Program-made: the position numbers and the translations under genes
In this document: positions 7,697 to 15,066 of the stretch, one piece after another
Layout of the letters: each line of letters opens with the position of its first letter
Position numbering within the stretch: position 1 is the first letter of the stretch
Source of the DNA: JAWXUD01 sp044432945
GTDB taxonomy: Bacteria; Cyanobacteriota; Vampirovibrionia; Gastranaerophilales; Gastranaerophilaceae
Reading direction: 5' to 3'
DNA length: 43,124 bases
NCBI GenBank assembly: GCA_044432945.1
Contig: JAWXUD010000015.1
Coordinates: 1-43,124 of the forward strand
The notes under the pieces: model-generated
Seen by the model: only the letters and a program-made list of their open reading frames with translations
Told to the model about the DNA's origin: nothing
The model's database searches: none

Positions 7697-8239
7697 ATGA
7701 AGAAGGTATTAACATTAATTTTATTATTAATATTAAGTTTTGGTTTTACAAACATTAGTTTTGCAGAATCAGATGACCCTTGGGACGATATAGAAGAAGT
7801 TGATTTATACAAACTTAAACGTGCGACAGACGAAGAATTTGAAGAAGCATATGAAGCTAAAAAAGGTCAACAAAACAAAAGCAAGAAAAATAAAAAAGGC
7901 AACAGTATTCAAGAAAGTCAGGAAAGCGTTATTATAAATAGTGGCTTTGAAGAAGTAAATACAATACTAATCCCTGCTGAATTAAAATCATCAGATGGAG
8001 TAAAAATTCCTATTGGACATTATAGAGTTTATGGCGAATCTAAAGATGGAGAGGCATATTTAGTATTTTATCAATCGCATCATTTAGTTGCCAAAATCCA
8101 TGCTGAAATTACCGAAGATGATTTCAGAAAAAATGAGATTTGTTTTATAGAAATGCAACCGTACAGCAAAGATGACGTTCGAATAATTTTCGGCAGTATG
8201 GAATTTAACGCATTTACCTTTTTAACAATAGTTCAATAA
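7697..8239 (+). CDS. Secreted protein of unknown function
   Basis: 180 residues. A signal peptide (KKVLTLILLLILSFGFTNISFA, cut near residue 24) is followed by an acidic segment, a lysine-rich linker (KKGQQNKSKKNKKG, ~56-70) and a ~105-residue domain with alternating hydrophobic residues (GHYRVYG, AYLVFYQSHHLVAKIHAEIT, VRIIFGSMEFNAFTFLTIVQ) that looks like a beta-rich fold. I do not recognise the family. The gene appears to be transcribed from a consensus promoter without a leader. It lies 67 bp before the ABC exporter and could share a role in the envelope, but the spacing and the exporter's own AT-rich upstream region do not prove an operon. Confidence 0.75.
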   Translation: MKKVLTLILLLILSFGFTNISFAESDDPWDDIEEVDLYKLKRATDEEFEEAYEAKKGQQNKSKKNKKGNSIQESQESVIINSGFEEVNTILIPAELKSSDGVKIPIGHYRVYGESKDGEAYLVFYQSHHLVAKIHAEITEDDFRKNEICFIEMQPYSKDDVRIIFGSMEFNAFTFLTIVQ

Positions 8240-8306
8240 TCCTTTATAATTTTATTTTTTTATGTCATAATTTTTTTATAAACAAAAATTTATGAAGAGG
8301 GATAAG

Positions 8307-10148
8307 ATGGATTATAATTACAAGTTAAAGAATACTGTATCTAAAGATGCGTTCAAATACAAATATTTGATGGAAAAAATTTATCCATATATAAAACCAG
8401 TTCAAGGTCGTGCCTTGTTAAACATCGCAATCGCTATACCATTAGGGTTGCTTGATGGTGTTGTTGCATTAGCTCTAAAACCATATTTAGATTATGTAAT
8501 AAATGGAAGCTCTGAAAGCACTTGGAATATATTTGGTCACACCGTTTATTCACAACATTTCTTAGCTCTAATAATCCCATTTGCAATTGTTGTATTCGCA
8601 CTATTTCAAGGTGTCTTGAAATATCTCAGCAGTTATTTAACAGATTGGACAGGCAACAAAATTTCTAATCATTTAAAAACTGACTTATTCAAAAAATTAA
8701 CTATAATGGACCCACAATTTTATGACGTAAACTCATCTGGTATTGTAATAACAAGATTTTTAAACGATCCTGACACGGCATCAAAGCAAATTATTATAAA
8801 TATAAAATCATTCTTCGCAACTATTTTTGGTTTAGTTGGGTTAGTATGCGTACTTTTATATAATTCATGGCAACTAGCTATTATTGGTGTCACAGTTATG
8901 ACTATTGCAATTATGCCAATTACCGTATTAAGAAAAAGGATTAAGAAAACATCGAATGCGAGCATGGTCGTTGGTGGCAACATGACGACTAATTTTAACG
9001 AAACTTTTTCTGGCAACAGAATAATGACAGCCTATAATTTACAAGAACAACAAAGCAACAAATTTAATAACCAAATTAATGAACAATTTGATTTAACAAT
9101 GTCACTGACAAAAAGATCTGGCTGGATGTCACCAATTATGTATTTTGTTTGCTCTATTGGGATAGCTATTGTAATGGCTTATGGAAACCACTTGATACTA
9201 ACTGGCAAAATGACAGCAGGAAGCTTCGCATCATTTGTAACATCACTGCTGTTACTGTACAAACCAACAAAAACACTTGGTGGAACTCTAACAACACTAC
9301 AAACAACATTTGTTGCAATGGGACGTGTATTTGAACTGTTTGACTTACAACCACAAATAAAATCAAAACCAAACGCAATTCAACTAAATAACTTAAATAA
9401 TACTATTGAATTTAAAAACGTCAATTTTGAATACGAAGAAAACACACCGATACTTAAAAACTTCAACCTCAAAGTTAATAAAAATGAAACAATTGCCCTT
9501 GTTGGAAACTCTGGCGGTGGCAAAAGCACAGTAGTAAGCTTATTACCTAGATTTTATGACATAAAATCAGGTTCAATAACTTTTGACAACACAGATATTC
9601 GCAATTTCGAACTAAATTCACTGCGAGATAAAATCTCTTTTGTTTTCCAAGATAATTTCTTATTCACAGATACTATCAAAAACAATATTTTAATGGGCAA
9701 CAAAAATGCAACCGAAGAAGAATTCCGCAAAGCTATCACGATGGCTCACCTAGATGACTTTATTTCAACATTAGAGAACGGAATTGATACTTTTGTTGGT
9801 GAACGTGGCACAACACTTTCTGGTGGTCAAAGACAACGTATTGCAATAGCTAGAGCAATGATTAAAAATGCTCCAATTATTGTCTTAGACGAGGCGACTT
9901 CAGCACTTGACAACAAGTCTGAAGCTATTGTTCAAAAAGCACTAGATAATTTAATGCAAAACAAAACTGTATTTGTCATCGCTCATAGACTTTCTACAAT
10001 TCAAAATGCTGATAGAATTGCCGTTATAAACGAAGGCGAATTGGCTGAATTAGGAACACATGACGAATTAATCAAAATTTCAAACGGCAAATATAAAAAC
10101 TTATATGAAATGCAATTTAACCTACAAAACCAAACAGTTGAGGCATAA
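8307..10148 (+). CDS. MsbA-like ABC exporter (permease-ATPase fusion)
   Basis: 613 residues from ATG 8307, which has GAGGG upstream; an in-frame ATG five codons earlier (8292) would place that ribosome site inside the gene, so the later start is preferred. The N-terminal ~330 residues hold six transmembrane helices of the type 1 exporter fold. The ATPase domain has Walker A GNSGGGKST (~400), signature LSGGQ (~504), Walker B IIVLDEAT and the H-loop AHR. One polypeptide carries both halves, so it should work as a homodimer. The closest functional guess is a lipid or lipid A-type flippase, supported by lpxK elsewhere in the window, but drug or peptide export cannot be excluded. A 108-residue gene abuts its stop codon. 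Confidence 0.88.
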   Translation: MDYNYKLKNTVSKDAFKYKYLMEKIYPYIKPVQGRALLNIAIAIPLGLLDGVVALALKPYLDYVINGSSESTWNIFGHTVYSQHFLALIIPFAIVVFALFQGVLKYLSSYLTDWTGNKISNHLKTDLFKKLTIMDPQFYDVNSSGIVITRFLNDPDTASKQIIINIKSFFATIFGLVGLVCVLLYNSWQLAIIGVTVMTIAIMPITVLRKRIKKTSNASMVVGGNMTTNFNETFSGNRIMTAYNLQEQQSNKFNNQINEQFDLTMSLTKRSGWMSPIMYFVCSIGIAIVMAYGNHLILTGKMTAGSFASFVTSLLLLYKPTKTLGGTLTTLQTTFVAMGRVFELFDLQPQIKSKPNAIQLNNLNNTIEFKNVNFEYEENTPILKNFNLKVNKNETIALVGNSGGGKSTVVSLLPRFYDIKSGSITFDNTDIRNFELNSLRDKISFVFQDNFLFTDTIKNNILMGNKNATEEEFRKAITMAHLDDFISTLENGIDTFVGERGTTLSGGQRQRIAIARAMIKNAPIIVLDEATSALDNKSEAIVQKALDNLMQNKTVFVIAHRLSTIQNADRIAVINEGELAELGTHDELIKISNGKYKNLYEMQFNLQNQTVEA

Positions 10149-10475
10149 ATGAACATAATACTTACAAAATGGCTAGAACCATACGTATTACTCGAAACTC
10201 TAAAAAAACATTATGACATGCAAGATTTGACTTTTGATGGCAGCAACAAAATAGAGCTTAAAAATGCATTCTTAAATGCACTAAAAGAGGCTAATACCGT
10301 TGGACTTTATATGAAAAATGTAAACAAATTTTATATTTTTTCTAGCGAAAATAATATTGATATAACAACTATATTTGAATTTGACGAAAATGATTTTTAT
10401 AAAACCGAAGATATTGATGAACCGTTCAACATGATTGATTTAGGTAAAGCAGAAGCAAGCTTTTTTATTCTGTAA
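10149..10475 (+). CDS. Small acidic protein, translationally coupled to the ABC exporter
   Basis: 108 residues, starting on the base after the exporter's stop codon, with GTTGAGGC inside the exporter's last codons as ribosome site; translational coupling is likely. No signal peptide or membrane helix. The sequence is acidic in its second half (EFDENDFYKTEDIDEP) and starts MNIILTKWLEPYVLLETLKKHY. I do not recognise a family. Its position suggests a cytosolic accessory or regulator of the exporter, or a protein that simply shares its transcript. Confidence 0.7.
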   Translation: MNIILTKWLEPYVLLETLKKHYDMQDLTFDGSNKIELKNAFLNALKEANTVGLYMKNVNKFYIFSSENNIDITTIFEFDENDFYKTEDIDEPFNMIDLGKAEASFFIL

Positions 10476-10549
10476 AATTTATTAACAAATTAAGCAATTA
10501 TTCACACAAGAAATACTTTATATATATAAGGAAAAATTAGGGGAATAAA

Positions 10550-11470
10550 TTGTTTAATTTTGGTTACACAAATCCATATATGATGAATTCTTATGGCAAC
10601 TTCGGTGGGGCTAGTGGCTTTGGCGGGGCTGGAAGTTTCGGCGGATTCGGTGGATTTGGCGGATTTGGTGGATTTGGGCTTGGCGGGCTAAATAGTTATA
10701 GCACATACGCTGGAATGGACATGCTAAACAATCAAGCAGGCAGTGTATTTGCGATTAATAATTCGACTTACAACTCATATATGCCATTTATGAACACATA
10801 TAGCTTTGATGCACCAATTTTTTCATCAAATTTTGATTATAATAATAACATTTTTACAAACTATAACAATCCATTCAACCTAAATTCCAATTATCAATTA
10901 CACACATCTAGCAACAACTCTAGTATTGGTCACAATTTCCAAAACCTAAATTTTGGCTCTTACACAACAAACAGTTCTGTAAGTAGTCCATTTGGGGCAT
11001 TTAGCTTTAGTAGACCTAGCAAAACGGCTACTCAAACAACAAATACCAATTCAACTATAATTAGAACAAGCACAAATAAACTAGCAAATATAACATTAGA
11101 CCAAGACAAGGGTGAAAAACTTGCACAAATAGCTACTAATAATGCACTAAGTTCATCTAATAAAGAATGTGCTACATATGTCAAAAATGCGATACAAGAA
11201 GCTGGACTTGGGGCTTATGTTTCAGGCCATGCTGAAGCCTGCGATGACATTCTAAGAAATAACAAAAATTTCAAAGAAATAAAAATAACATCAAAAGATT
11301 TATCAAAACTTCCAGCTGGGTGCGTATTAGTATATGAAAAAGGTGCTGCGGGTTATAGTTCACAATATGGACACATAGAAATAACCAGAGGAGATGGCTC
11401 TACAGTAAGCGATTTCGTCAACTCAAACCCAAAATATTCTAAGAATATGAGTGTTTTTGTACCTGTCTAA
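10550..11470 (+). CDS. Glycine-rich protein with C-terminal CHAP-like amidase/peptidase domain
   Basis: 306 residues. The start is TTG 10550, supported by AGGGGA six bases upstream and a promoter-like TTCACA-18-TATAAG at 10501-10530; the first in-frame ATG is ten codons later. The N terminus is low complexity, with repeated GGFGGFGGFG (~21-46) and then an S/N/Y-rich region to ~170. The last ~120 residues look like a CHAP domain: a candidate nucleophile in KECATYVKNAI, a histidine in YGHIEITRGDGS and a beta-rich end. Such domains cut peptidoglycan peptides. There is no classical signal peptide, so the export route is unclear. Its end overlaps the convergent coaE by 4 bp. Confidence 0.75.
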   Translation: MFNFGYTNPYMMNSYGNFGGASGFGGAGSFGGFGGFGGFGGFGLGGLNSYSTYAGMDMLNNQAGSVFAINNSTYNSYMPFMNTYSFDAPIFSSNFDYNNNIFTNYNNPFNLNSNYQLHTSSNNSSIGHNFQNLNFGSYTTNSSVSSPFGAFSFSRPSKTATQTTNTNSTIIRTSTNKLANITLDQDKGEKLAQIATNNALSSSNKECATYVKNAIQEAGLGAYVSGHAEACDDILRNNKNFKEIKITSKDLSKLPAGCVLVYEKGAAGYSSQYGHIEITRGDGSTVSDFVNSNPKYSKNMSVFVPV

Positions 11471-12048
11471 ACGATAGATAATTTTTCTAAAACGCTCAAC
11501 AAAGCTTCTTTCAAATCAGATTTTGAAGAATTATTTTTAATAACAAAATCAGATTTCTCAATTTTTTCTAATTGAGGCAACTGTGAATTTATACGTGATG
11601 ATGCTTGTTCTATTGTGCAAGAATTACGCTCTACTAAACGAGCTAAACGCAATTCGTCATCACAACAAATAAATATAATTTCATCAAACAAATCTTGCAT
11701 ATTAGCCTCAAACAACAATGGAATTCCCACAAAAACGAAATCGCAATCGCTATTTTTTTCAAAAGATTTTAAAATTTCATTACGAACTAACGGATGAATA
11801 ATTTCATTCAATTTTGCAAGTAAATTAGCGTCATTAAAAACAAGATCGGCTATTTTTTGACGAGAAAATTCGCCATCTTCAATCACATCATAATTTTCAA
11901 ACAATTCAGCAAGCTCTATATTTTCAACCGTTAACAAAGGACGTGCTAAATCATCAGCATCAAAGACTTTATGCCCTAATCCTTTTAAAATCTCTTGTAT
12001 TGTTGATTTGCCAGAGGCTATATTACCAACTATTGCTATTTTTTGCAT
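11467..12048 (-). CDS. coaE: Dephospho-CoA kinase
   Basis: 193 residues, typical for CoaE. P-loop GNIASGKST at residues 8-16, followed by FDADDLARPLL, the acceptor-binding block of the family; IGIPLLFE is represented by VGIPLLFEANM and the lid by RLARLVERN. It phosphorylates the 3'-hydroxyl of dephospho-CoA in the last step of coenzyme A synthesis. Its start lies inside the end of the upstream pseudouridine synthase gene (13-bp overlap), so the thioesterase, pseudouridine synthase and coaE genes form a tight operon with overlapping frames. Confidence 0.93.
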   Translation of the reverse strand: MQKIAIVGNIASGKSTIQEILKGLGHKVFDADDLARPLLTVENIELAELFENYDVIEDGEFSRQKIADLVFNDANLLAKLNEIIHPLVRNEILKSFEKNSDCDFVFVGIPLLFEANMQDLFDEIIFICCDDELRLARLVERNSCTIEQASSRINSQLPQLEKIEKSDFVIKNNSSKSDLKEALLSVLEKLSIV

Positions 12049-12770
12049 TGTTGAGAAATCCTATTCAAAAAGCTTTTCAATTCCTTAATTTCTCTTGGCT
12101 TAATCGGTTTAAACTCACCACGCTTCAACGGTGCAATCGAAATCGTAGCGTGCTGTACACGTTTTAAGGTCTTAACTTCATGACCAATGTATTCAAACAT
12201 TTTACGAATTTGTCTATTCATTCCTTGATAAAGCGTAACCTTCATTAAAGTTTGCTTGTTATCAGCCTCTAACACCATAATATCAGCGTATGCTATTTTA
12301 CCTTCTTCAATTTCAACACCATTCGCTAATCTTTCTAGCTCATGGCGATGTATCGCTGAATGAATTGTTACGTGATAGGTCTTTGGAACTTTTACTGAAG
12401 GGTGTGTCAAATCATTAATCAATCCACCATCATTTGTCAAAATCAACAATCCTGTGGAATCTTTATCCAAACGCCCAACAGGCTTCAAATTCAACATATT
12501 ATCAGGAAGCAAATCATAAATAGTCTTACGCCCTTTTTCATCGTCACTAGTCGTTATATAACCAGCAGGCTTATAGAATTTGTAGTATTCATGCTTAACA
12601 GGACGAACCATTTTTTGGTTAACAAAAACTTTATCCTTATCCTTTACAGAATAACCAAGCTCCTTTACAACTTTCCCATTAACACTAACCACACCGCTTT
12701 CAATAAGCTCATCGGCTTTTCTTCTAGAGCATACGCCCGCAGAAGCAATATATTTGTTTAAACGTGACAT
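12036..12770 (-). CDS. RsuA/RluB-family rRNA pseudouridine synthase
   Basis: 244 residues. An S4 RNA-binding domain occupies ~1-60 (SRLNKYIASAGVCSRRKADELIESGVVSVNG). The catalytic domain has the family block VGRLDKDSTGLLILTNDG with the catalytic aspartate in RLDKDSTG, and later GMNRQIRKMFEYIGHEV. It isomerises a specific uridine of rRNA; RluB acts on 23S helix 80 and RsuA on 16S, and sequence alone leans to RluB. It overlaps the thioesterase upstream and coaE downstream by 13 bp each. Confidence 0.9.
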   Translation of the reverse strand: MSRLNKYIASAGVCSRRKADELIESGVVSVNGKVVKELGYSVKDKDKVFVNQKMVRPVKHEYYKFYKPAGYITTSDDEKGRKTIYDLLPDNMLNLKPVGRLDKDSTGLLILTNDGGLINDLTHPSVKVPKTYHVTIHSAIHRHELERLANGVEIEEGKIAYADIMVLEADNKQTLMKVTLYQGMNRQIRKMFEYIGHEVKTLKRVQHATISIAPLKRGEFKPIKPREIKELKSFLNRISQQCKK

Positions 12771-13180
12771 TGTTCCAACTCCTTTTCAAAAATATCTGCA
12801 AGCAACTTTGGCATTCTACGATGAAGCTTGCCATCGTTAGATATTGCCACGACCTCAATTTCAGCTTCAATAAAAGCTTTGCCAGTATCCTTAGATTTTA
12901 TTACCTGCTTGAATGTAACCGAAAGACCATTGAATTTCGCCACCTCAGTTTCTATAATCAAATTGTCATTAAGTTTTGCCGACATCTTAAAACGAGTGTT
13001 AATATTAACCACAGGTAGCACTATGTCTTGTTTTTGAAGCTCGATTAAATTATACCCAAACATCTCGCACCAATCAACTCGACCAGCTTCTAACCATCTA
13101 AAATAATTACCGTGCCAAACAACTCCATAAGCATCGGTGTCAGCGTAATAAACTTTTTGTTCAAAAATATGTTTTTTCAT
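12758..13180 (-). CDS. YbgC/FadM-family acyl-CoA thioesterase (hot-dog fold)
   Basis: 140 residues from ATG 13180; an upstream in-frame extension to 13261 crosses the divergent rubredoxin gene and is rejected. The N-terminal motif YYADTDAYGVVWHGNY is the 4HBT/YbgC signature with Asp16 and His23 as likely catalytic or substrate-positioning residues. Family members hydrolyse short- to medium-chain acyl-CoA and in many Gram-negatives accompany Tol-Pal; no tol genes are seen here. No ribosome site precedes the ATG, but a TATAGT box (13187-13192) lies six bases away, so the mRNA is probably leaderless. First gene of the operon with the pseudouridine synthase and coaE. Confidence 0.87.
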   Translation of the reverse strand: MKKHIFEQKVYYADTDAYGVVWHGNYFRWLEAGRVDWCEMFGYNLIELQKQDIVLPVVNINTRFKMSAKLNDNLIIETEVAKFNGLSVTFKQVIKSKDTGKAFIEAEIEVVAISNDGKLHRRMPKLLADIFEKELEQCHV

Positions 13181-13186
13181 AACTAA

Positions 13187-13192
13187 ACTATA
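13187..13192 (-). promoter_or_regulatory. -10 box of the thioesterase operon, probable leaderless start
   Basis: On the minus strand TATAGT is followed by TTAGTT and then ATG 13180. A weak -35 (TTCATA, 13210-13215, 17-bp spacer) overlaps the start codon of the divergent rubredoxin gene. The same TTAGTT-ATG junction occurs at bioD. Confidence 0.5.
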
Positions 13193-13210
13193 ACATGAAA
13201 GGAGAAAATT

Positions 13211-13342
13211 ATGAATTACAAATGTAGTACCTGCGGTTGGGTATATGACGAAGAAGTCCAAAAAACAAAATTTGAAGATTTGCCAGATGACTGGACCTGC
13301 CCAATGTGTGGAGCTTCTAAAGAAATGTTTGAGAAAATTTAA
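13211..13342 (+). CDS. Rubredoxin, short form
   Basis: 43 residues. The two iron-binding CxxC pairs are clear: YKCSTCGWVYD at the start and WTCPMCGA at the end, with the conserved TKFEDLPDDW between. Rubredoxins are usually 50-54 residues; here the loop with the GDPDNGI-PGT segment is deleted after YDEEV. Similar short rubredoxins are known in Desulfovibrio, so the deletion need not be harmful. It is a cytosolic one-electron carrier, often for oxygen or peroxide detoxification in anaerobes. Ribosome site AAAGGAG precedes ATG. Divergent from the thioesterase gene (30 bp between start codons) and closed by its own terminator. Confidence 0.93.
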   Translation: MNYKCSTCGWVYDEEVQKTKFEDLPDDWTCPMCGASKEMFEKI

Positions 13343-13355
13343 TAAAATCCAATTA

Positions 13356-13383
13356 ATCGAGTGATAAAAAACTCGATTTTTTT
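13356..13383 (+). terminator. Terminator of rubredoxin
   Basis: Stem ATCGAG / CTCGAT around a 10-nt loop, followed by seven T. Confidence 0.8.
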
Positions 13384-13479
13384 ATAGCAATGATTTTAAT
13401 TTTTGTAACAAATAACAAAAATTTTAGCAATAATTTTTTTTATCCACATTATAATAACTAGATATAAAATAGGTGTGTA

Positions 13480-14331
13480 ATGAGATTAAATAGTGTCCAG
13501 CCACAATATAATAATGCAAACGCTCAGCTTTCAAGAAATACTGCCCCGAATTTTAATGCCTATTATTACCAACAACAACCCGAAGAAAGCAGTGTTACTA
13601 AAGAAGTCGGAACTGTTGCAATTTTACAGGGTCTAATTTTGGGACTAAAAAAATGCTCTGAATGGTGCGGACAAAAATTGATGCAAGGTAAAGAATTTAC
13701 ATCATTTGAAAACATTAAAAAAGTTAGCGACAAGATGGTCAAAGATAACAAACTAAATGTTGAGATCGGATACATTGACCAAAACAACATTGGCAAATAT
13801 GCAGGCAAATACGGCAAAGGAATAGCTAACGAATTACAAGTTGTAGCAGAAGGCAAAAACGCTTTCTATGCCGATAAACTAAAACTCGCTGTCGCCCCAA
13901 AAAGCAAACCGTCTTTGATGTTACATGAATTAGGACATGCTATTAATGCAAAAAATGGGTTTACAAAACTATTACAAAATTCTCGTAGATTAGCTCCATT
14001 TATACCAACCGCACTATTAATGATGACCCCACACAGAAGTGCTAATGAAAAACCTAGCTTTATAGAAAAGAATGCAGGTATACTAGCTTTCGCAGCCTCT
14101 GTTCCAACAATAGTAGAAGAAGGCATGGCTTCATTTAAGGGAGTAAAAGCCGCAAAAGAAGTTTTAGGCAAATCCGTAAACCTTAACGCTCTAAAACGCA
14201 ACTACCTATTCGCACTAGGCACATACGCAATCGCAGGCATTGCAACAGGCATTGCGACAAAACAAGCATTTGCACAAAGACCACTTGATCAAAGAATAAT
14301 GCAATACGGTCAAAATAATTTTAGAATGTAA
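13480..14331 (+). CDS. Predicted membrane-associated zinc metalloprotease-like protein (HEXXH)
   Basis: 283 residues. The N-terminal ~40 residues are N/Q-rich with no signal peptide. At 149-153 lies HELGH within SLMLHELGHAINAKNG, a full HEXXH zinc motif, and ~60 residues later VEEGMASFKGVKAAKE (Glu213/214) could supply the third ligand as in gluzincins. Hydrophobic segments flank these: around 167-180 (APFIPTALLMM), 198-211 (AGILAFAASVPTIV) and 245-262 (FALGTYAIAGIATGIATK). This resembles M48-type membrane proteases in arrangement, but I do not recognise a named family. It is a single gene, with only a weak ribosome site (AGGTG) before the ATG and a DnaA-box-like TTATCCACA at 13440-13448. Confidence 0.72.
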   Translation: MRLNSVQPQYNNANAQLSRNTAPNFNAYYYQQQPEESSVTKEVGTVAILQGLILGLKKCSEWCGQKLMQGKEFTSFENIKKVSDKMVKDNKLNVEIGYIDQNNIGKYAGKYGKGIANELQVVAEGKNAFYADKLKLAVAPKSKPSLMLHELGHAINAKNGFTKLLQNSRRLAPFIPTALLMMTPHRSANEKPSFIEKNAGILAFAASVPTIVEEGMASFKGVKAAKEVLGKSVNLNALKRNYLFALGTYAIAGIATGIATKQAFAQRPLDQRIMQYGQNNFRM

Positions 14332-14387
14332 TTTATTAACAAATAACCCCAATTTATAATTTCTTACAAATTTAAACAAAAAAACTC

Positions 14388-14416
14388 TTGACTATATATT
14401 TTTTTTATTTTATTAT
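14388..14416 (+). promoter_or_regulatory. Promoter of the structured RNA / tRNA-Pro transcript
   Basis: TTGACT (14388-14393), a 17-bp T-rich spacer, TATTAT (14411-14416). The predicted start is near 14423, giving a transcript through the unassigned RNA and tRNA-Pro to the terminator at 14681-14710. Confidence 0.6.
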
Positions 14417-14458
14417 AAATTTTGTCGAAATAAATAAACAAGTTTTAAATTATTAAGA

Positions 14459-14575
14459 CACAGCCCCAGTAAAAATTTCGGGATGTAGCAGGGCCCCGTG
14501 AGATGATTGACTGAATGTCAATCGGCGAAAAGGGGGGTGCTGGTAGCGTAAGCTAACAAACTGCTAGGTACCATT
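14459..14575 (+). ncRNA. Unassigned structured RNA upstream of tRNA-Pro
   Basis: A G+C-rich island in very AT-rich flanks, with clear base pairing and no open frame. A perfect hairpin GATTGAC / GTCAATC (14505-14523, 5-nt loop) sits on an asymmetric internal loop (GTGAGAT opposite GGCGAAAA), then CCCC / GGGG (14494-14497 with 14532-14535) and AGCA / TGCT (14487-14490 with 14538-14541). A second hairpin TAGC-GTAA-GCTA (14544-14555) carries a GNRA-type loop. Its positions 14479-14489 (CGGGATGTAGC) repeat exactly the first 11 nt of the tRNA 118 bp downstream. It is probably cotranscribed with that tRNA. I could not match it to a known riboswitch, SRP RNA, tmRNA, 6S RNA or RNase P. Confidence 0.5.
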
Positions 14576-14596
14576 TGAAAACTCAATAATAAATGT

Positions 14597-14673
14597 CGGG
14601 ATGTAGCGCAGCTTGGTAGCGCACTTCGCTTGGGACGAAGGGGTCGCACGTTCAAATCGTGTCATCCCGACCA
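14597..14673 (+). tRNA. tRNA-Pro (TGG)
   Basis: 77 nt including an encoded CCA end. Acceptor stem CGGGATG (14597-14603) pairs with CATCCCG (14663-14669), the discriminator is A and CCA follows. The anticodon stem is CTTCG / CGAAG with loop CTTGGGA, giving anticodon TGG (14631-14633). The T-arm contains TTCAAAT. It is followed after a few bases by a strong terminator. Confidence 0.96.
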
Positions 14674-14680
14674 TTTAAAA

Positions 14681-14710
14681 AAGCTCTTACTTCGGTAGGA
14701 GCTTTTTTTT
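14681..14710 (+). terminator. Terminator after tRNA-Pro
   Basis: Stem AAGCTCTTAC / GTAGGAGCTT (one G-T pair) with a TTCG tetraloop and a run of eight T. Confidence 0.9.
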
Positions 14711-14770
14711 GTTGTTTTCGTGATGCCACGATTACATGAAAATATCTTTTATAAGAATTTATAAATTTGC

Positions 14771-14998
14771 CTACACTAAATAACTAAAAAATATCTCTGG
14801 TTTCGTTTCAAAAACTACAGACAAATGAATTAACATTTTTAAACTGATTTTTTCTTTAAAATTTTCAACCCTACTAATAAACTCTCTAGAACAACAGAGC
14901 TTTTCAGCCAATACCTCTTGTGAAAATTTTGCACGTTTACGTAAAATTTTCACATTTGTTGCAATTATTTTGTGATACATAACTTCATATTCTTGCAT
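14771..14998 (-). CDS. XRE-family helix-turn-helix regulator, module 2
   Basis: 75 residues, almost entirely a Cro/CI-type HTH: IIATNVKILRKRAKFSQEVLAEKLCCSREFISRVENFKEKISLKMLIHLSVVF, with the recognition helix around CSREFISRVE. No ribosome site precedes the first ATG (14998), and a second ATG lies six codons later; a -10-like CATAAT just upstream hints at a very short leader. It is divergent from the pseudopilin gene at 15067 across only 68 bp, which hold a 14-bp perfect palindrome. It most likely represses or activates that promoter. It is not closely similar to the HTH proteins of the other two modules apart from the fold. Confidence 0.83.
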   Translation of the reverse strand: MQEYEVMYHKIIATNVKILRKRAKFSQEVLAEKLCCSREFISRVENFKEKISLKMLIHLSVVFETKPEIFFSYLV

Positions 14999-15019
14999 AA
15001 ATTGATTTTATTATGATAG

Positions 15020-15033
15020 AGTATAGCTATACT
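15020..15033. promoter_or_regulatory. 14-bp palindrome over the pseudopilin 2 promoter
   Basis: AGTATAGCTATACT is a perfect palindrome. Its right half contains TATACT (15028-15033), a good -10 box for the gene starting at 15067. This is the arrangement expected for an operator bound by a small HTH dimer; binding is inferred. Confidence 0.5.
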
Positions 15034-15066
15034 ATGAAGTAACACATCACATTTAAAGGAGGGGAA

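Noticed and set aside
13181..13261. N-terminal extension of the thioesterase
   Set aside because: The frame is open upstream but crosses the rubredoxin start region on the other strand, and the family signature begins right after ATG 13180.
14479..14541. SRP (4.5S) RNA
   Set aside because: The stretch CGGGATGTAGC...AGGGCCCC resembles the 3' part of E. coli 4.5S RNA, but the essential GGAAG-loop domain is missing on both sides and on both strands.
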